This document shows, piece after piece, positions 42,193-51,133 of a stretch of 64,000 nt of DNA; position 1 is the first letter of the stretch, and each line of letters starts with the position of its first letter. The notes under the pieces are model-generated. The model was not told the origin of the DNA and searched no databases. It saw nothing but the letters and a program-made list of their open reading frames with translations. The translations under genes were made by a program, and so were the position numbers. Source of the DNA: Anaerolineales bacterium (GTDB lineage: Bacteria > Chloroflexota > Anaerolineae > Anaerolineales > UBA11579); NCBI GenBank assembly GCA_019637805.1, contig JAHBVB010000002.1:513981-577980 (forward strand). Reading direction: 5' to 3'.

Positions 42193-43425
42193 TTGAAAAT
42201 TTGTATGCTTTCGTATCACACCAGCCCGCTGGCCGTCTTGGGCGGCAAACACAGTGGGGGCATGAATGTGTATGTGCGCGAACTGAGCACGCATCTGGCG
42301 GCGCTAGGGCATGAAGTGGATGTGTTCACGCGTGGCAGCCGGTTCGAAGAACAGCGCTTCGCCCCGAGGGCCAGGCTGCTGAGCCTGCCGGCTGGCCCGG
42401 CAAGCGAAGTCGAAAAGAATCGGCTGGCGGACTACATCCCCGAGTTTGCTGAGAACCTGCTGGCCTTTGCGGGTGAGCAGGACCGCCGCTACGATGTGAT
42501 CCACGCGCATTACTGGATGTCTGGCTTAGTGGGCGCACAGCTGAAGGCGGCCTGGGGCGTACCTATGGCGCTGATGTTCCACACGCTGGGCCTGGTGAAA
42601 AATCGCATCACCGCCTTGGGCGAACGCGAGAGCGACGCGCGCATTCGCGGCGAGCGCCGGGCGCTGGCGGCCGCCGACCAGGTTGTGGCGGCCACGCCGG
42701 CCGAGCAGGCAGAGCTGCAATGGCTGTATGAGGTGCGCAGCGCCCAGATCGGCGTGATCCCTCCGGGTGTGGATTTGCAGCACTTCCAGCCGATGGACAA
42801 GGCCGCCGCCCGCCGCCGGTTGAGCGCCGCCCAGGACGAAGCGCTGCTGCTGTTTGTGGGCCGCATCGAGGCGCTCAAAGGCATTGACACCTTGATCCGC
42901 GCCGCGCATCTATTGGCTGCCGAAGGTCCGGCGTGCACGTATTTCCGGGTCTGGATCGTGGGCGGGGACGTGGAAGAAGACCTGGAATTGATGGGCAGCG
43001 AGATGTCGCGGCTGCGCAGCCTGGCGCGTGAGCTGGGCGTGCAAGACCAGATCGAATTTCTCGGGAGCCGCAGCCAGGAGGACCTACCCAGCTATTACGC
43101 TGCGGCGGATGTGGTGGTGATGCCGTCTTACTCCGAGTCGTTTGGCATGGTGGCGCTGGAGGCGATGGCCTGCGGTCGCCCGGTAGTGGCCAGCCGGGTG
43201 GGCGGCCTGGCTTACCTGGTGCACGACGGCATCACAGGCTTTCATGTGCGCGAAGGGCACAGCATGGAACTGGCCAGCCGGCTGGCCGAGCTGCTAAACG
43301 AACCGCCGCTGCTGGCCCGTCTGGGGCAGGCGGCCCGGCGGGAAGCCGAAGACTACTCGTGGCAGGCGATGGCCCAGCGGATCGAGGAGCTATACCGCCG
43401 CATGCGGGCAGAACAGTCTGCTTAG
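42193..43425 (+). CDS. Glycosyltransferase family 4 protein
   Basis: 410 aa, GT-B fold. N-terminal domain: LSYHTSPLAVLGGKHSGGMN, a loop like those of MshA and sucrose-phosphate-synthase-type enzymes, and HAHYWMSGLVGAQL. C-terminal nucleotide-sugar domain: LLFVGRIEALKGIDTLI and the EX7E-like PSYSESFGMVALEAMACGRP. Transfers a sugar from a nucleotide donor, retaining type. Acceptor unknown; a GT of this subgroup often acts in glycolipid or thiol/sugar synthesis. A terminator follows at 43432. Confidence 0.92.
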   Translation: MKICMLSYHTSPLAVLGGKHSGGMNVYVRELSTHLAALGHEVDVFTRGSRFEEQRFAPRARLLSLPAGPASEVEKNRLADYIPEFAENLLAFAGEQDRRYDVIHAHYWMSGLVGAQLKAAWGVPMALMFHTLGLVKNRITALGERESDARIRGERRALAAADQVVAATPAEQAELQWLYEVRSAQIGVIPPGVDLQHFQPMDKAAARRRLSAAQDEALLLFVGRIEALKGIDTLIRAAHLLAAEGPACTYFRVWIVGGDVEEDLELMGSEMSRLRSLARELGVQDQIEFLGSRSQEDLPSYYAAADVVVMPSYSESFGMVALEAMACGRPVVASRVGGLAYLVHDGITGFHVREGHSMELASRLAELLNEPPLLARLGQAARREAEDYSWQAMAQRIEELYRRMRAEQSA

Positions 43426-43431
43426 GGTAAC

Positions 43432-43462
43432 AAGACCACCTGATGGGGGTCTTTTGTTTTTT
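43432..43462 (+). terminator. Terminator after the glycosyltransferase
   Basis: AAGACCACC-TGAT-GGGGGTCTT with one mismatch, then TTGTTTTTT. Confidence 0.75.
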
Positions 43463-43477
43463 GTGGCTTTTGTTGTG

Positions 43478-43663
43478 GTGGGCGCGGGGAACTCGAACCC
43501 TGGCTGGCAAGCCACCTCTCTGGATGTGACCTAAACAAAGAAGCTCACCTAGCGGCGAGCTTCTTGTTTTGTGGGCGCGGGGGACACGAACCCTGGCTGG
43601 CAAGCCACCTCTCGGATGTGACCTAAACAAAGAAGCTCACCTAGCGGCGAGCTTCTTGTTTTT
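43478..43663 (-). repeat. Two 93-bp tandem units with degenerate tRNA-Val 3' pieces
   Basis: Unit 1 is 43478-43570 and unit 2 is 43571-43663. Read on the minus strand each has a terminator hairpin (GAAGCTCGCC...GGTGAGCTTC, then TTTGTTT), a remnant of the tRNA-Val anticodon loop (GGTCACATCC, one T lost), an inserted GGCTTGCCAGCC-like block, and the T loop plus acceptor 3' strand ending CGCGCCCAC. They follow directly downstream of the intact tRNA-Val. The hairpin of unit 2 (43632-43655) is the likely tRNA terminator. Confidence 0.85.
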
Positions 43664-43664
43664 G

Positions 43665-43738
<74 letters not shown>

Positions 43739-43797
43739 TTATCTTGCGAGCCGGGATTATAGCACCTGCCTCAAAAGCGGGCAAGGCAAACCGGAAT

Positions 43798-45012
43798 TTA
43801 CTGGAGGAAGCTCCAGGGGTTGACTTTACCGAAGCTAAAGCTGAGCAATTCGAAATGCAAGTGAGGGCCGGAGGAGTTGCCGGTGCTGCCCAGGGTGCCC
43901 ACATATTCGCCCTGGCCCACGTTCTGGCCACAGGTCACGGCCACGGAATTCATATGGGCGTAGGCCGACTGCCAGCCAGTGCCGTGGTCGATCACCAGCA
44001 GGTTGCCGTAGCCGGTGTTACTCCAACCGGCGTACACCACTACGCCGCCGTCGGTGGCATAGATCGGGTTGCCCTCAGCGCCGGCGATGTCGATGGCCGG
44101 GTGCAGGGGTGGGTTGTAGTCGTAGCCGGAGAGCTGGCGCACGGAGGTAGGCCAGACGAAGGAGCCCGTGCCGATCGCGCCGGCGCCGATGGCGCCGCAG
44201 GCGCCGGGGCCGTAGTAAGCGGCCACGGCCGGGTTGTCGCGGCTGATGGCTGGCGGGCCCCAGTCACGCAGTTCGCGTGAGCCGTTGGGGATCACCAGCA
44301 GAGCTCCATCGGCCAGGCCGGGGTTATTGGGGTCGGTCTCGTAGGGGTCCAGGCGGTTGCCCGGCCAGTCCAGCACGTCCTCTACACTGGGGTCGGTGCT
44401 GTAACTGTACTGGTCAATGATCGACTCGATGTTTTCCCCAGTACGGTAGACGTGCAGCACGCCATCTACAGGGGGGATGCGCAGTTCCTGCCCAATTTCC
44501 ACAAAGTTGGGGTTGTCTTGCAGCACGCTGAAGTTGAACCACAGAATGCTCTCGGCTTTTACGCCAAAGCGCTCCGCAATAGCGAAGAGTGAGTCGCCCT
44601 GCGCCACGGTATACGTTTGAATATCGATACGCGCCCGGCTGGGGATGATCGTGTCTGGCTGGGTTCGGCGGTGGATGCCCAGGTTGAAGGGGGAACTGGC
44701 CCCGCCGAGCGAGGGCATCAGTGCGCTGGCTTCGCCGCCGGTGACGGCCTCAATTTGTGCGTCAGCCATCGCCTGCGCCGTGGCGCGCAGCTCTTCCTGT
44801 CGCAGTTGCTGCATGCCTGATGTGAAGTTGCGCATCAACCCCACGATCACCAGGGCGAAGACCAGCAAGACGGCAATGCCGCCATAGCGCGCCCATGTCA
44901 GGGGAATGCGGTTCCCGGTCAGCCGGGCCAGCAGGGCGTCAATTCGGCTGGCGGGAGTCTGTGAGGAACTGTCTTGCTCGGATTGGGGAGTGGGCTGGTT
45001 TGTTTCCGTCAT
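43798..45012 (-). CDS. Membrane-anchored M23 peptidase with LysM domain
   Basis: 404 aa. Cytoplasmic N terminus, a membrane helix at 43-60, LysM domain at about 131-180 (YTVAQGDSLFAIAERFGV), a second weaker LysM-like part to about 240, and the M23 zinc endopeptidase domain at about 300-395. Catalytic residues His304, Asp308 (LHPAIDIA), His353 (YAHM) and His384/His386 (PHLHFEL) are all present. Should cleave peptidoglycan cross-bridges outside the membrane, with LysM holding the wall. Confidence 0.93.
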   Translation of the reverse strand: MTETNQPTPQSEQDSSSQTPASRIDALLARLTGNRIPLTWARYGGIAVLLVFALVIVGLMRNFTSGMQQLRQEELRATAQAMADAQIEAVTGGEASALMPSLGGASSPFNLGIHRRTQPDTIIPSRARIDIQTYTVAQGDSLFAIAERFGVKAESILWFNFSVLQDNPNFVEIGQELRIPPVDGVLHVYRTGENIESIIDQYSYSTDPSVEDVLDWPGNRLDPYETDPNNPGLADGALLVIPNGSRELRDWGPPAISRDNPAVAAYYGPGACGAIGAGAIGTGSFVWPTSVRQLSGYDYNPPLHPAIDIAGAEGNPIYATDGGVVVYAGWSNTGYGNLLVIDHGTGWQSAYAHMNSVAVTCGQNVGQGEYVGTLGSTGNSSGPHLHFELLSFSFGKVNPWSFLQ

Positions 45013-45068
45013 GCGAATACCGCGGGCGAGTGTATCACTTGGCTTTGCGCAGCGTCAATATAGGCAGA

Positions 45069-46346
45069 TTAAGGCTCGGAAAGTTCTTCTTCCAGCAAAG
45101 CCATGGCTTCTCCTGGAGTGAGTTCCTGCTTGAGCAAACCCACAGTGGCCTGGCTCAGGGCGCTCCCCAAGGAGTCTGTCGCCCTCAGCTGCGGCAGGGC
45201 CACGGCGTTGTGCACGATCTGGCTGGCCAGCACCTGGCGTGCGTCGGGCGACCAGGCGGCCAGCGAGCTTTGCCGCGGCGGCAGCAGGCCTGCGGCGGCC
45301 GTCCATTGGGCCATGAACTCCGGCTGAGTGAGGAAGTCGATCAGCTTGGTGGCCGGGTCCAAATGGTCGGTCTGCGCGGTGGAGATAGCCCAGACCCAGC
45401 CGCGCAGGACAGCAAAGTCACGGCCGTCTGCTGTGGGCAAGGGAGTGGCGTGGATGTCCACATTGCGGCTGTCAAAGGCCAAGCTGCTCCAAGTCGCCAA
45501 CGCCGGGACGCGGCCTTCATTAAATGCGCCCCAGCTCTGTTCGGAAGTCTCGTATTGCGTCAGCCAGAAGGGAAACAAGCCGCGTTCACTACCGTTGGCT
45601 AGGAAGTCCACCATGCTGAGCAGGTCTTCTGAGCGGATCTCTTGGCTGTCGGTTGGATCGACACCGGGTAGTGAAAGGATTTGATGCCAGGCAAAATTGG
45701 CCCGCGGGTCAGCCGCTGAGAAGCCCAGTGCGTATTGGCCGCCCAGCAGGTCATCCCAAGTCTTGGGGATCTGCTCAATGGCCGCCGGGCGATAGACCAT
45801 GATTAGGGCGTCTGCTGCAAAGGGCAGGGCATAGGTTTGCCCATCCACTTTGCCCATCTGGGCGGCAAAAGGATACCAGTCCTCCGTATCCAGGCTGCCT
45901 GTCAGCGACATCAGAGGCAGCAAGGCTTGGTTGGACACCGCTTCGCCCAGCTGGTTGTGTGGCAGCAATACTACGTCGGGTTGGGCCAGCGGCGCGGCGG
46001 CCTTGGCGGCCAGCAGCGCATCCAGCAGGCGGCCCTGGCCCTCCTGGGCTTTAACGCGCACTTCCAGCCGAATCTGCTGGTTCTGGCTGCTGAACTCGTC
46101 CAGCCGGTCTTGCAGCATGTTGGCGGCCAGAGTGCCGGCGTTGGGGTCAAAGCGCGGTGGCAGCCACACGGTCAGCACTGTGGCGCCGGAAGAGTTGGTG
46201 GAGGTGCCCTGCGGTGTGGCCTGCTCCGCCGCCTGTATGGTTGAGACGGGCTCAGTGCCGGAGGTCGGCCGGGCAGCTAACGGGGCGCAGGCGGCCAGCA
46301 ACACGCACAAGGCCAACAGGCCGCCGAATGGCTTCTTGAACATCAT
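45069..46346 (-). CDS. ABC transporter extracellular solute-binding lipoprotein
   Basis: 425 aa; two ATG codons at the start. Lipobox LLAAC puts the lipid on Cys20. The rest follows the family 1 solute-binding fold: LTVWLPPRFDPNAG, a hinge, and TKLIDFLTQPEFMAQWTAAAG near the end. By family it binds a sugar or related solute for an ABC importer; no permease genes are adjacent, so its partner is elsewhere. Confidence 0.88.
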   Translation of the reverse strand: MMFKKPFGGLLALCVLLAACAPLAARPTSGTEPVSTIQAAEQATPQGTSTNSSGATVLTVWLPPRFDPNAGTLAANMLQDRLDEFSSQNQQIRLEVRVKAQEGQGRLLDALLAAKAAAPLAQPDVVLLPHNQLGEAVSNQALLPLMSLTGSLDTEDWYPFAAQMGKVDGQTYALPFAADALIMVYRPAAIEQIPKTWDDLLGGQYALGFSAADPRANFAWHQILSLPGVDPTDSQEIRSEDLLSMVDFLANGSERGLFPFWLTQYETSEQSWGAFNEGRVPALATWSSLAFDSRNVDIHATPLPTADGRDFAVLRGWVWAISTAQTDHLDPATKLIDFLTQPEFMAQWTAAAGLLPPRQSSLAAWSPDARQVLASQIVHNAVALPQLRATDSLGSALSQATVGLLKQELTPGEAMALLEEELSEP

Positions 46347-46376
46347 TTTGATTGTATCGCGTTGGGTCAGCAGCCA

Positions 46377-46751
46377 CTAGCCGCCGTCTGGCGTCTGTGT
46401 GGGCATGGGTGTATCGCTGGGCAGGCTGGTGGCCGTGGGCTCCAGGGTAGGTGTGGGAGTGTGCGTGGAGGTCGGCGTGGAACTGTGCGTGGCCGTGACC
46501 GTGCTGGAGGCCGTGATCGTGTGCGTGGCGGTCGGAGTGTGCGTCTCCGTCAAGGTGTGGGTGGGCGTGCTGGTGGCTGTGGTAGTCTCCGTGGCTGTGG
46601 CGGTTACCGTGGGCGTGGGGGCTTGACCCAGACGCCACTGGGCGGCCACATAGCCGGTCAGGTAGCAGGGCAGCGTAGCCAAAGCGATTATGGCCAGAAC
46701 AAAACGCAGGCGTTGTCGTTTTTGAGGGTCAGACTGCGAAAACAATTCCAC
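46377..46751 (-). CDS. Single-pass protein with Thr/Pro-rich external domain
   Basis: 124 aa. A basic cytoplasmic N terminus (PQKRQRLR), one membrane helix (about 17-38), then about 80 residues almost entirely of Thr, Pro, Ala, Ser, Glu and His in short TPT/TAT-type repeats. Such stretches are usually O-glycosylated stalks or spacers. No catalytic domain. Low complexity makes the exact function and even conservation uncertain. Confidence 0.6.
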   Translation of the reverse strand: MELFSQSDPQKRQRLRFVLAIIALATLPCYLTGYVAAQWRLGQAPTPTVTATATETTTATSTPTHTLTETHTPTATHTITASSTVTATHSSTPTSTHTPTPTLEPTATSLPSDTPMPTQTPDGG

Positions 46752-46826
46752 CTGGCGAGTGTAACATCCACACCAGCCAGGAGCAAGCCGGCCTGCGTTC
46801 GCCCCTCAAGGGTAGAACAATCGTTC

Positions 46827-46855
46827 TTGATTTTGGCTTGCAGATATGCTATAGT
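46827..46855 (+). promoter_or_regulatory. greA promoter
   Basis: TTGATT (46827-46832), 17-bp spacer, TATAGT (46850-46855). The leader to ATG 46939 is about 75 nt and contains arms TAGAGGG (46878-46884) and CCCTCTA (46918-46924) that can pair just before the ribosome site. Confidence 0.75.
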
Positions 46856-46938
46856 AGTCGGGCTGTTTGCGAGGTGATAGAGGGTTGCCCGCTTACAGCA
46901 AATTTTTTTATGGAGCGCCCTCTACATAATAAGGGTCT

Positions 46939-47415
46939 ATGTCAACAGAGTATCTAACCAAAGACGGCTTTAAGAAGCTGCAAGATGAGCTCGATCACCT
47001 GCGGGATGTACGTCGTAAGGAGATCGCCGAGCGTTTGCGTGAGGCCGCCGAAAACAGCCTGGGCGAGTTTGTGGAGGACCCCGAGTTCGAGGCCGCCAAG
47101 AATGAGCAATCCTTTGTCGAAGGACGCATTAAGGAGCTGGAGATCATTCTGGCCAATGCGACCTTGATCGAAGAGCGCAAGGGCAAAGCCAAAAGCGAAC
47201 TGGTGGAGATCGGCTCACGCGTGACTGTGCAGCAAGGTCGCCACAAACCCGAAGAGTACCTGATCGTCGGCGCGGCGGAAGCCAACCCGCGCGAAGGCAA
47301 GATTTCCCACGAATCCCCGCTGGGCCGTGCCCTGCTGGGCAAAAAAGTGGGCGACAAAGCCGATATCCAAGCCCCCTCAGGTGAGTTTTCTGTCAAGATC
47401 GTGAACCTCGAGTAA
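46939..47415 (+). CDS. greA: Transcription elongation factor GreA
   Basis: 158 aa, full family length. N-terminal coiled coil (LTKDGFKKLQDELDHLRDVR, acidic tip with EFVEDPEFEAAK) and C-terminal FKBP-like domain (EIGSRVTVQQGR, ISHESPLGRALLGKKVGD). It rescues backtracked RNA polymerase by stimulating transcript cleavage. AAGGG upstream of the ATG. Terminator at 47435. Confidence 0.97.
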   Translation: MSTEYLTKDGFKKLQDELDHLRDVRRKEIAERLREAAENSLGEFVEDPEFEAAKNEQSFVEGRIKELEIILANATLIEERKGKAKSELVEIGSRVTVQQGRHKPEEYLIVGAAEANPREGKISHESPLGRALLGKKVGDKADIQAPSGEFSVKIVNLE

Positions 47416-47434
47416 CTTTTCCGCTTCTCACGAT

Positions 47435-47474
47435 AAAAGACCCGCACCTGAACCAGTGTGCGGGTCTTTTTTCT
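47435..47474 (+). terminator. Terminator between greA and lysS
   Basis: AAGACCCGCAC-N10-GTGCGGGTCTT followed by TTTT. The TATAAT box for lysS (47476-47481) starts right after it. Confidence 0.9.
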
Positions 47475-47500
47475 TTATAATGCTTCACGAAGGACAACCA

Positions 47501-49024
47501 ATGACTGACCAACAGTATTCTGAAATTGAACGTACCCGCCTGAACAAGCTGGCGGCATTGCAGCAGCAAGGCCTGGACCCCTTCCCGGCGCGTGTGCAGC
47601 GCAGCCACACCACGCAGCAAGCTCTGGCGGTCTTTGAAGCCAGTGAAAGCCAGGCTGATGCCGCGCCGGTTCAGGCCGCGCTGGTGGGCCGCATCCGTTC
47701 CATCCGCCAGATGGGCAAGCTGATCTTCGCCCATATCGAGGATGGCTACGGCCGCCTGCAGCTCTTCCTGCGTGCCGACACGCTCGGCGCGGAGCAAATG
47801 GACGCCTTTCGGGAATACTATGACCTGGGCGACTACGTGCAAGCCAGTGGAGAGCTGTTCCGCACTCGGGCAGGTGAAGTCAGTCTGAATGTGGTTGCCT
47901 TCCACATGATCGCCAAGGCGATCACCCCGCTGCCGGCCGCCAAGGACGAAGTCGTAGACGGCGAAGTCGTGCGGCATGCCACGCTCTCCGACCCGGAGAC
48001 GCGCTTCCGCCAGCGCTACGCCGACCTGGCGGTCAACCCGCAGGTACGCGAGGTCTTTCGCCTGCGCGCCGCCATCACTCGGGCGCTGCGCGAGTTCCTG
48101 GACAGCCATGACTTTTTGGAAGTCGAGACCCCGGTGCTGCAGCCGGTATATGGCGGCGCGGCTGCCCGGCCGTTTGTCACTGAGCACAACCAGCTCAAGC
48201 AGGATCTCTACCTGCGGATTTCATTTGAGCTTTACCTCAAGCGCCTGCTGGTTGGTGGCTTTGAGCGCGTCTACGAGATCGGCCGCGACTTCCGCAACGA
48301 AGGCGTAAGCCGCAAGCACAACCCTGAATTCACGATGCTGGAGTTTTATATGGCTTACGCCGACTACCAGCGCGTGATGGAGTTCACAGAGGAGATGCTG
48401 CGCTTCACGGCCCAGCAGGTTCTGGGCGGCACCAAGCTGAGCTATCAGGGTCACGAGATCGACCTGGGCCGGGAGTGGCCGCGCATCACGATTGCCGATG
48501 CCGTGCGTCAATACGCCGGCATTGACCTGGACCAGCACCCGGACGCGGCCAGCCTGGCGCAGGCCATGCTGGCCAAGCAATACTACGTCTCGCCCAACGC
48601 CAACCGCGGCAAGCTGATCGAGAGCCTGGTGGGCGACCATGTGGAGCCCCACCTGATCCAGCCCAGCTTTTTGTACGATTACCCGCGCGAGATCTCACCG
48701 CTGGCCAAGAGCAGCCCGGGTGACCCGCAAACCGTGGAGCGCTTTGAGGGCTATGTAGCTGGTTTTGAGTTGTGCAATGCCTTTAGCGAACTCAATGACC
48801 CGCTGGATCAGCTGGCCCGCTTTGAGGAGATGGGCCGTACCATGGGCGATGAAGATGAAGACCGCCACCCGCTGGACGAAGATTACCTGCGCGCCATGCG
48901 CTACGGCATGCCGCCCAACGGCGGTTTCGGCATGGGCATCGACCGGCTCACCATGCTGTTCACCGACCAGCCCAACATTCGCGAAGTAATCTTGTTCCCG
49001 CATCTAAGGAAGCGGGAAGAATAA
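47501..49024 (+). CDS. lysS: Lysyl-tRNA synthetase (class II)
   Basis: 507 aa from ATG 47501; AAGGA lies 6-10 bases upstream and TATAAT at 47476-47481. N-terminal OB-fold anticodon-binding domain (GRIRSIRQMGKLIFAHIED), class II motif 2 (VYEIGRDFRNEGVSRKHNPE) and motif 3 (GFGMGIDRLTMLFTD). Charges tRNA-Lys. The earlier in-frame start at 47456 lies in the greA terminator and is rejected. Confidence 0.97.
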   Translation: MTDQQYSEIERTRLNKLAALQQQGLDPFPARVQRSHTTQQALAVFEASESQADAAPVQAALVGRIRSIRQMGKLIFAHIEDGYGRLQLFLRADTLGAEQMDAFREYYDLGDYVQASGELFRTRAGEVSLNVVAFHMIAKAITPLPAAKDEVVDGEVVRHATLSDPETRFRQRYADLAVNPQVREVFRLRAAITRALREFLDSHDFLEVETPVLQPVYGGAAARPFVTEHNQLKQDLYLRISFELYLKRLLVGGFERVYEIGRDFRNEGVSRKHNPEFTMLEFYMAYADYQRVMEFTEEMLRFTAQQVLGGTKLSYQGHEIDLGREWPRITIADAVRQYAGIDLDQHPDAASLAQAMLAKQYYVSPNANRGKLIESLVGDHVEPHLIQPSFLYDYPREISPLAKSSPGDPQTVERFEGYVAGFELCNAFSELNDPLDQLARFEEMGRTMGDEDEDRHPLDEDYLRAMRYGMPPNGGFGMGIDRLTMLFTDQPNIREVILFPHLRKREE

Positions 49025-49028
49025 AGAG

Positions 49029-49088
49029 CGTGTCATTACTTCGTTCGCTGCCCAGCCTGCGGCTGGGTGTGCTCCTCGCAATGACACG
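49029..49088. repeat. Palindromic repeat of the GTCATTGCGAGGAGC type
   Basis: Terminal inverted repeats CGTGTCATT and AATGACACG, 60 bp in all, with inner CCAGCC/GGCTGG arms. On the minus strand it reads GTCATTGCGAGGAGC, a common core of a short interspersed repeat family found in many unrelated bacterial genomes. It sits between lysS and the serS promoter. Confidence 0.75.
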
Positions 49089-49094
49089 GTGTTG

Positions 49095-49325
49095 TATAAT
49101 CACAACAGCCCCGCGCGAAGCTTTCCACTTCGCCGCCGCAAGGCAGGGCGCTCCCGCAGAGTTTCCGACTTCTTCGGCAACATAAGGGAGCCGGGTTCGC
49201 CCGATAGCGCGAGAAGAGGTATACAACCAGGCGTTTCTAGAGCCTGCGGCTCCAGATCCTGGGTTGTTATACGAATGCAGGTGGCACCACGAGCGCCCCT
49301 CGTCCTGCAAGACGAGGGGCGTTTT
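49095..49325 (+). promoter_or_regulatory. T-box riboswitch controlling serS
   Basis: Promoter TATAAT at 49095-49100. The leader has a long structured 5' part (about 49107-49250), then the T-box core CAGGTGGCACCACG (about 49278-49291) and a terminator hairpin CGCCCCTCGTC-CTGCAA-GACGAGGGGCG with TTTT (49294-49325). The TGGC of the T-box would pair with GCCA, that is a tRNA 3' end with discriminator G, as in tRNA-Ser. I could not assign the specifier codon with confidence. Uncharged tRNA-Ser should turn serS on. Confidence 0.88.
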
Positions 49326-49342
49326 GTATTTTCGGAGGAGAC

Positions 49343-50617
49343 ATGCTGGATATTGAACTGATCCGTAAGCAGCCGGATTGGCTGCGTGAGGGCTTGCGCA
49401 AGCGCGAAATGGACACCGCCGTGGTGGACCGCGTGCTGGCATTGGATGAGCGCCGCCGCGCCCTGTTGGTGGAGGTGGAGACGCTCAAAGCGCAGCGCAA
49501 CGCCGCCTCTAAAGAGATCGGCACCATGAAGGATGCTGCGGCGCGCGAGGAAAGGATTGCCGCTACCCGCGGCCTGGGCGACCAGATCGCCGCATTGGAT
49601 GGCGAGCTGGCGGCGGTGGACGCTGAGTACAGCGACCTGATGGCGCGCCTGCCCAATGTGCCCTTCGACAACGTGCCTGCCGGTGGCGAAGCGAACAATC
49701 AGGTAATCAAGGAGTGGGGGGATAAACCCGACTTTAACTTTGAACCCCAGCCGCACTGGGACCTGGGGCCGCAGCTGGGCCTGATCAACTTCGAGCAGGG
49801 CGCCAACCTGACTGGCTCGCGTTTTTACGTGCTCAGCGGCGCCGGCGCCCGGCTGCAGCGCGCCCTCATCGCCTGGATGCTGGACCTGCACATTCGCCAG
49901 GGCTACACCGAAAAATACACGCCGTTCCTGGTGCGCCCAGAGACTGTCTTTGGCGCTGGACAGCTGCCGAAGTTCAAAGACAACCTATACAAAGACTACG
50001 AGGAAGAACTGTATTTGCTGCCCACCGCCGAAGTTTCGCTGACCGGTTTGCATATGGGCGAGATCTTGGACGAAGCCCGTCTGCCCCTGCGTTACACAGC
50101 TTACTCGCCGTGCTTCCGCCGCGAGAAGATGAGCGCCGGCCGCGATGTGCGCGGCATCAAACGCGGCCACCAGTTCGACAAAGTCGAGATGTACAAATTC
50201 ACCCGGCCTGAGGAATCGCAGGCCGAGTTCGAGGCCATGATTGCCGATGCTGAGGCCACTTGCCAGGAGCTGGGCCTGCCGTACCGCCTGCTGTTCAAGG
50301 CCGCCGGCGACATTAGTGAAGGCGCCCACATCAGCTACGACATCGAAGTCTGGGCTGCGGGCTGCCAGGAATGGCTGGAAGTTTCGTCCATTTCTCTGGT
50401 CGGTGACTTCCAGGGCCGTCGGGCAGGCATTCGCTATCGCCCACAGGGCGAAAAAGGCACGCGCTTTGTGCACACCATCAACGGTTCCGGTTTGGGCCTG
50501 CCGCGCACCTTGATCGCCGTGATGGAGAACAACCAGCAGGCGGACGGCACCATTCGCGTGCCGGAGGTGCTGCGGCCCTGGATGGGCGGCGTGGATGTGA
50601 TCCGCCCGGAGGCTTAG
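49343..50617 (+). CDS. serS: Seryl-tRNA synthetase
   Basis: 424 aa, family length. N-terminal antiparallel coiled coil (1-110, LDIELIRKQPDWLREGL...) that binds the tRNA-Ser long arm, motif 2 (YSPCFRREKMSAGRDVRG) and motif 3 (NGSGLGLPRTLIAVMEN). Strong ribosome site GGAGGAG 5-6 bases before ATG. Controlled by the T-box upstream. Followed at once by the DUF456 gene, whose GTG start touches the serS stop. Confidence 0.97.
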   Translation: MLDIELIRKQPDWLREGLRKREMDTAVVDRVLALDERRRALLVEVETLKAQRNAASKEIGTMKDAAAREERIAATRGLGDQIAALDGELAAVDAEYSDLMARLPNVPFDNVPAGGEANNQVIKEWGDKPDFNFEPQPHWDLGPQLGLINFEQGANLTGSRFYVLSGAGARLQRALIAWMLDLHIRQGYTEKYTPFLVRPETVFGAGQLPKFKDNLYKDYEEELYLLPTAEVSLTGLHMGEILDEARLPLRYTAYSPCFRREKMSAGRDVRGIKRGHQFDKVEMYKFTRPEESQAEFEAMIADAEATCQELGLPYRLLFKAAGDISEGAHISYDIEVWAAGCQEWLEVSSISLVGDFQGRRAGIRYRPQGEKGTRFVHTINGSGLGLPRTLIAVMENNQQADGTIRVPEVLRPWMGGVDVIRPEA

Positions 50618-51133
50618 GTGATAGGCGACCTTTTCGCCGAAGTGGCGCGCCTGCTGGTGTTTGGCGCCATGCTGGTGGGCTTGTTCGGCATGGTCATCCC
50701 CATCTTCCCCGGCGGTTTCGTGATTTGGTTGGCGGCGCTCGTCTACGCCCTGATCGAAGGCATTTACGGCCTGGGTTGGGGCTTCTTTTTGTTGATCAGC
50801 CTGCTGACCCTAGTGGGCTTTCTGGTCGACGACCTGCTGATGGCCAGCACTGCTCGTAAGGAAGGCGCCTCCTGGTGGGGACTGGCTTTTGCCTTCATCG
50901 GCGGCATTGTCGGCACGGTGCTGCTGCCGCCCTTTGGCGGCCTGATTGGCTCGCCGCTGGCTCTGTTCGTTGTGGAGCGCCTGCGTTGGAAGGACACCAG
51001 GCATGCCTTGCAGATCACGCGCAGCCTGTTGGTTGGCTGGGGCTGGTCCTTTGTGGCCCGCTTCCTTTTGGGTCTGCTGGTGATTGCCTTGTGGCTGGGT
51101 TGGGTGCTATGGGCAGACGGCGTCTTTTCCTAA
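50618..51133 (+). CDS. DUF456 membrane protein
   Basis: 171 aa with a GTG start directly after the serS stop. About four to five hydrophobic helices with the DUF456 pattern: GLFGMVIPIFPGGFVIWLAA, VGFLVDDLLMASTARKEGAS and GGIVGTVLLPPFGGLIGSPL. Small glycine-rich membrane proteins of unknown function. Probably co-transcribed with serS. Confidence 0.85.
   Translation: MIGDLFAEVARLLVFGAMLVGLFGMVIPIFPGGFVIWLAALVYALIEGIYGLGWGFFLLISLLTLVGFLVDDLLMASTARKEGASWWGLAFAFIGGIVGTVLLPPFGGLIGSPLALFVVERLRWKDTRHALQITRSLLVGWGWSFVARFLLGLLVIALWLGWVLWADGVFS

Noticed and set aside
43478-43663. CRISPR-like tandem repeat
   Set aside because: Only two 93-bp units without spacers; each contains tRNA-Val pieces and a terminator.
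46399-46626. Val/Gly-rich plus-strand frame
   Set aside because: Mirror of the Thr/Pro-rich minus-strand repeat region; low complexity and no start signals.
49107-49250. Assignment of the T-box specifier codon
   Set aside because: Several Ser-like triplets (for example TCG near 49197) are possible; without folding the choice would be a guess.
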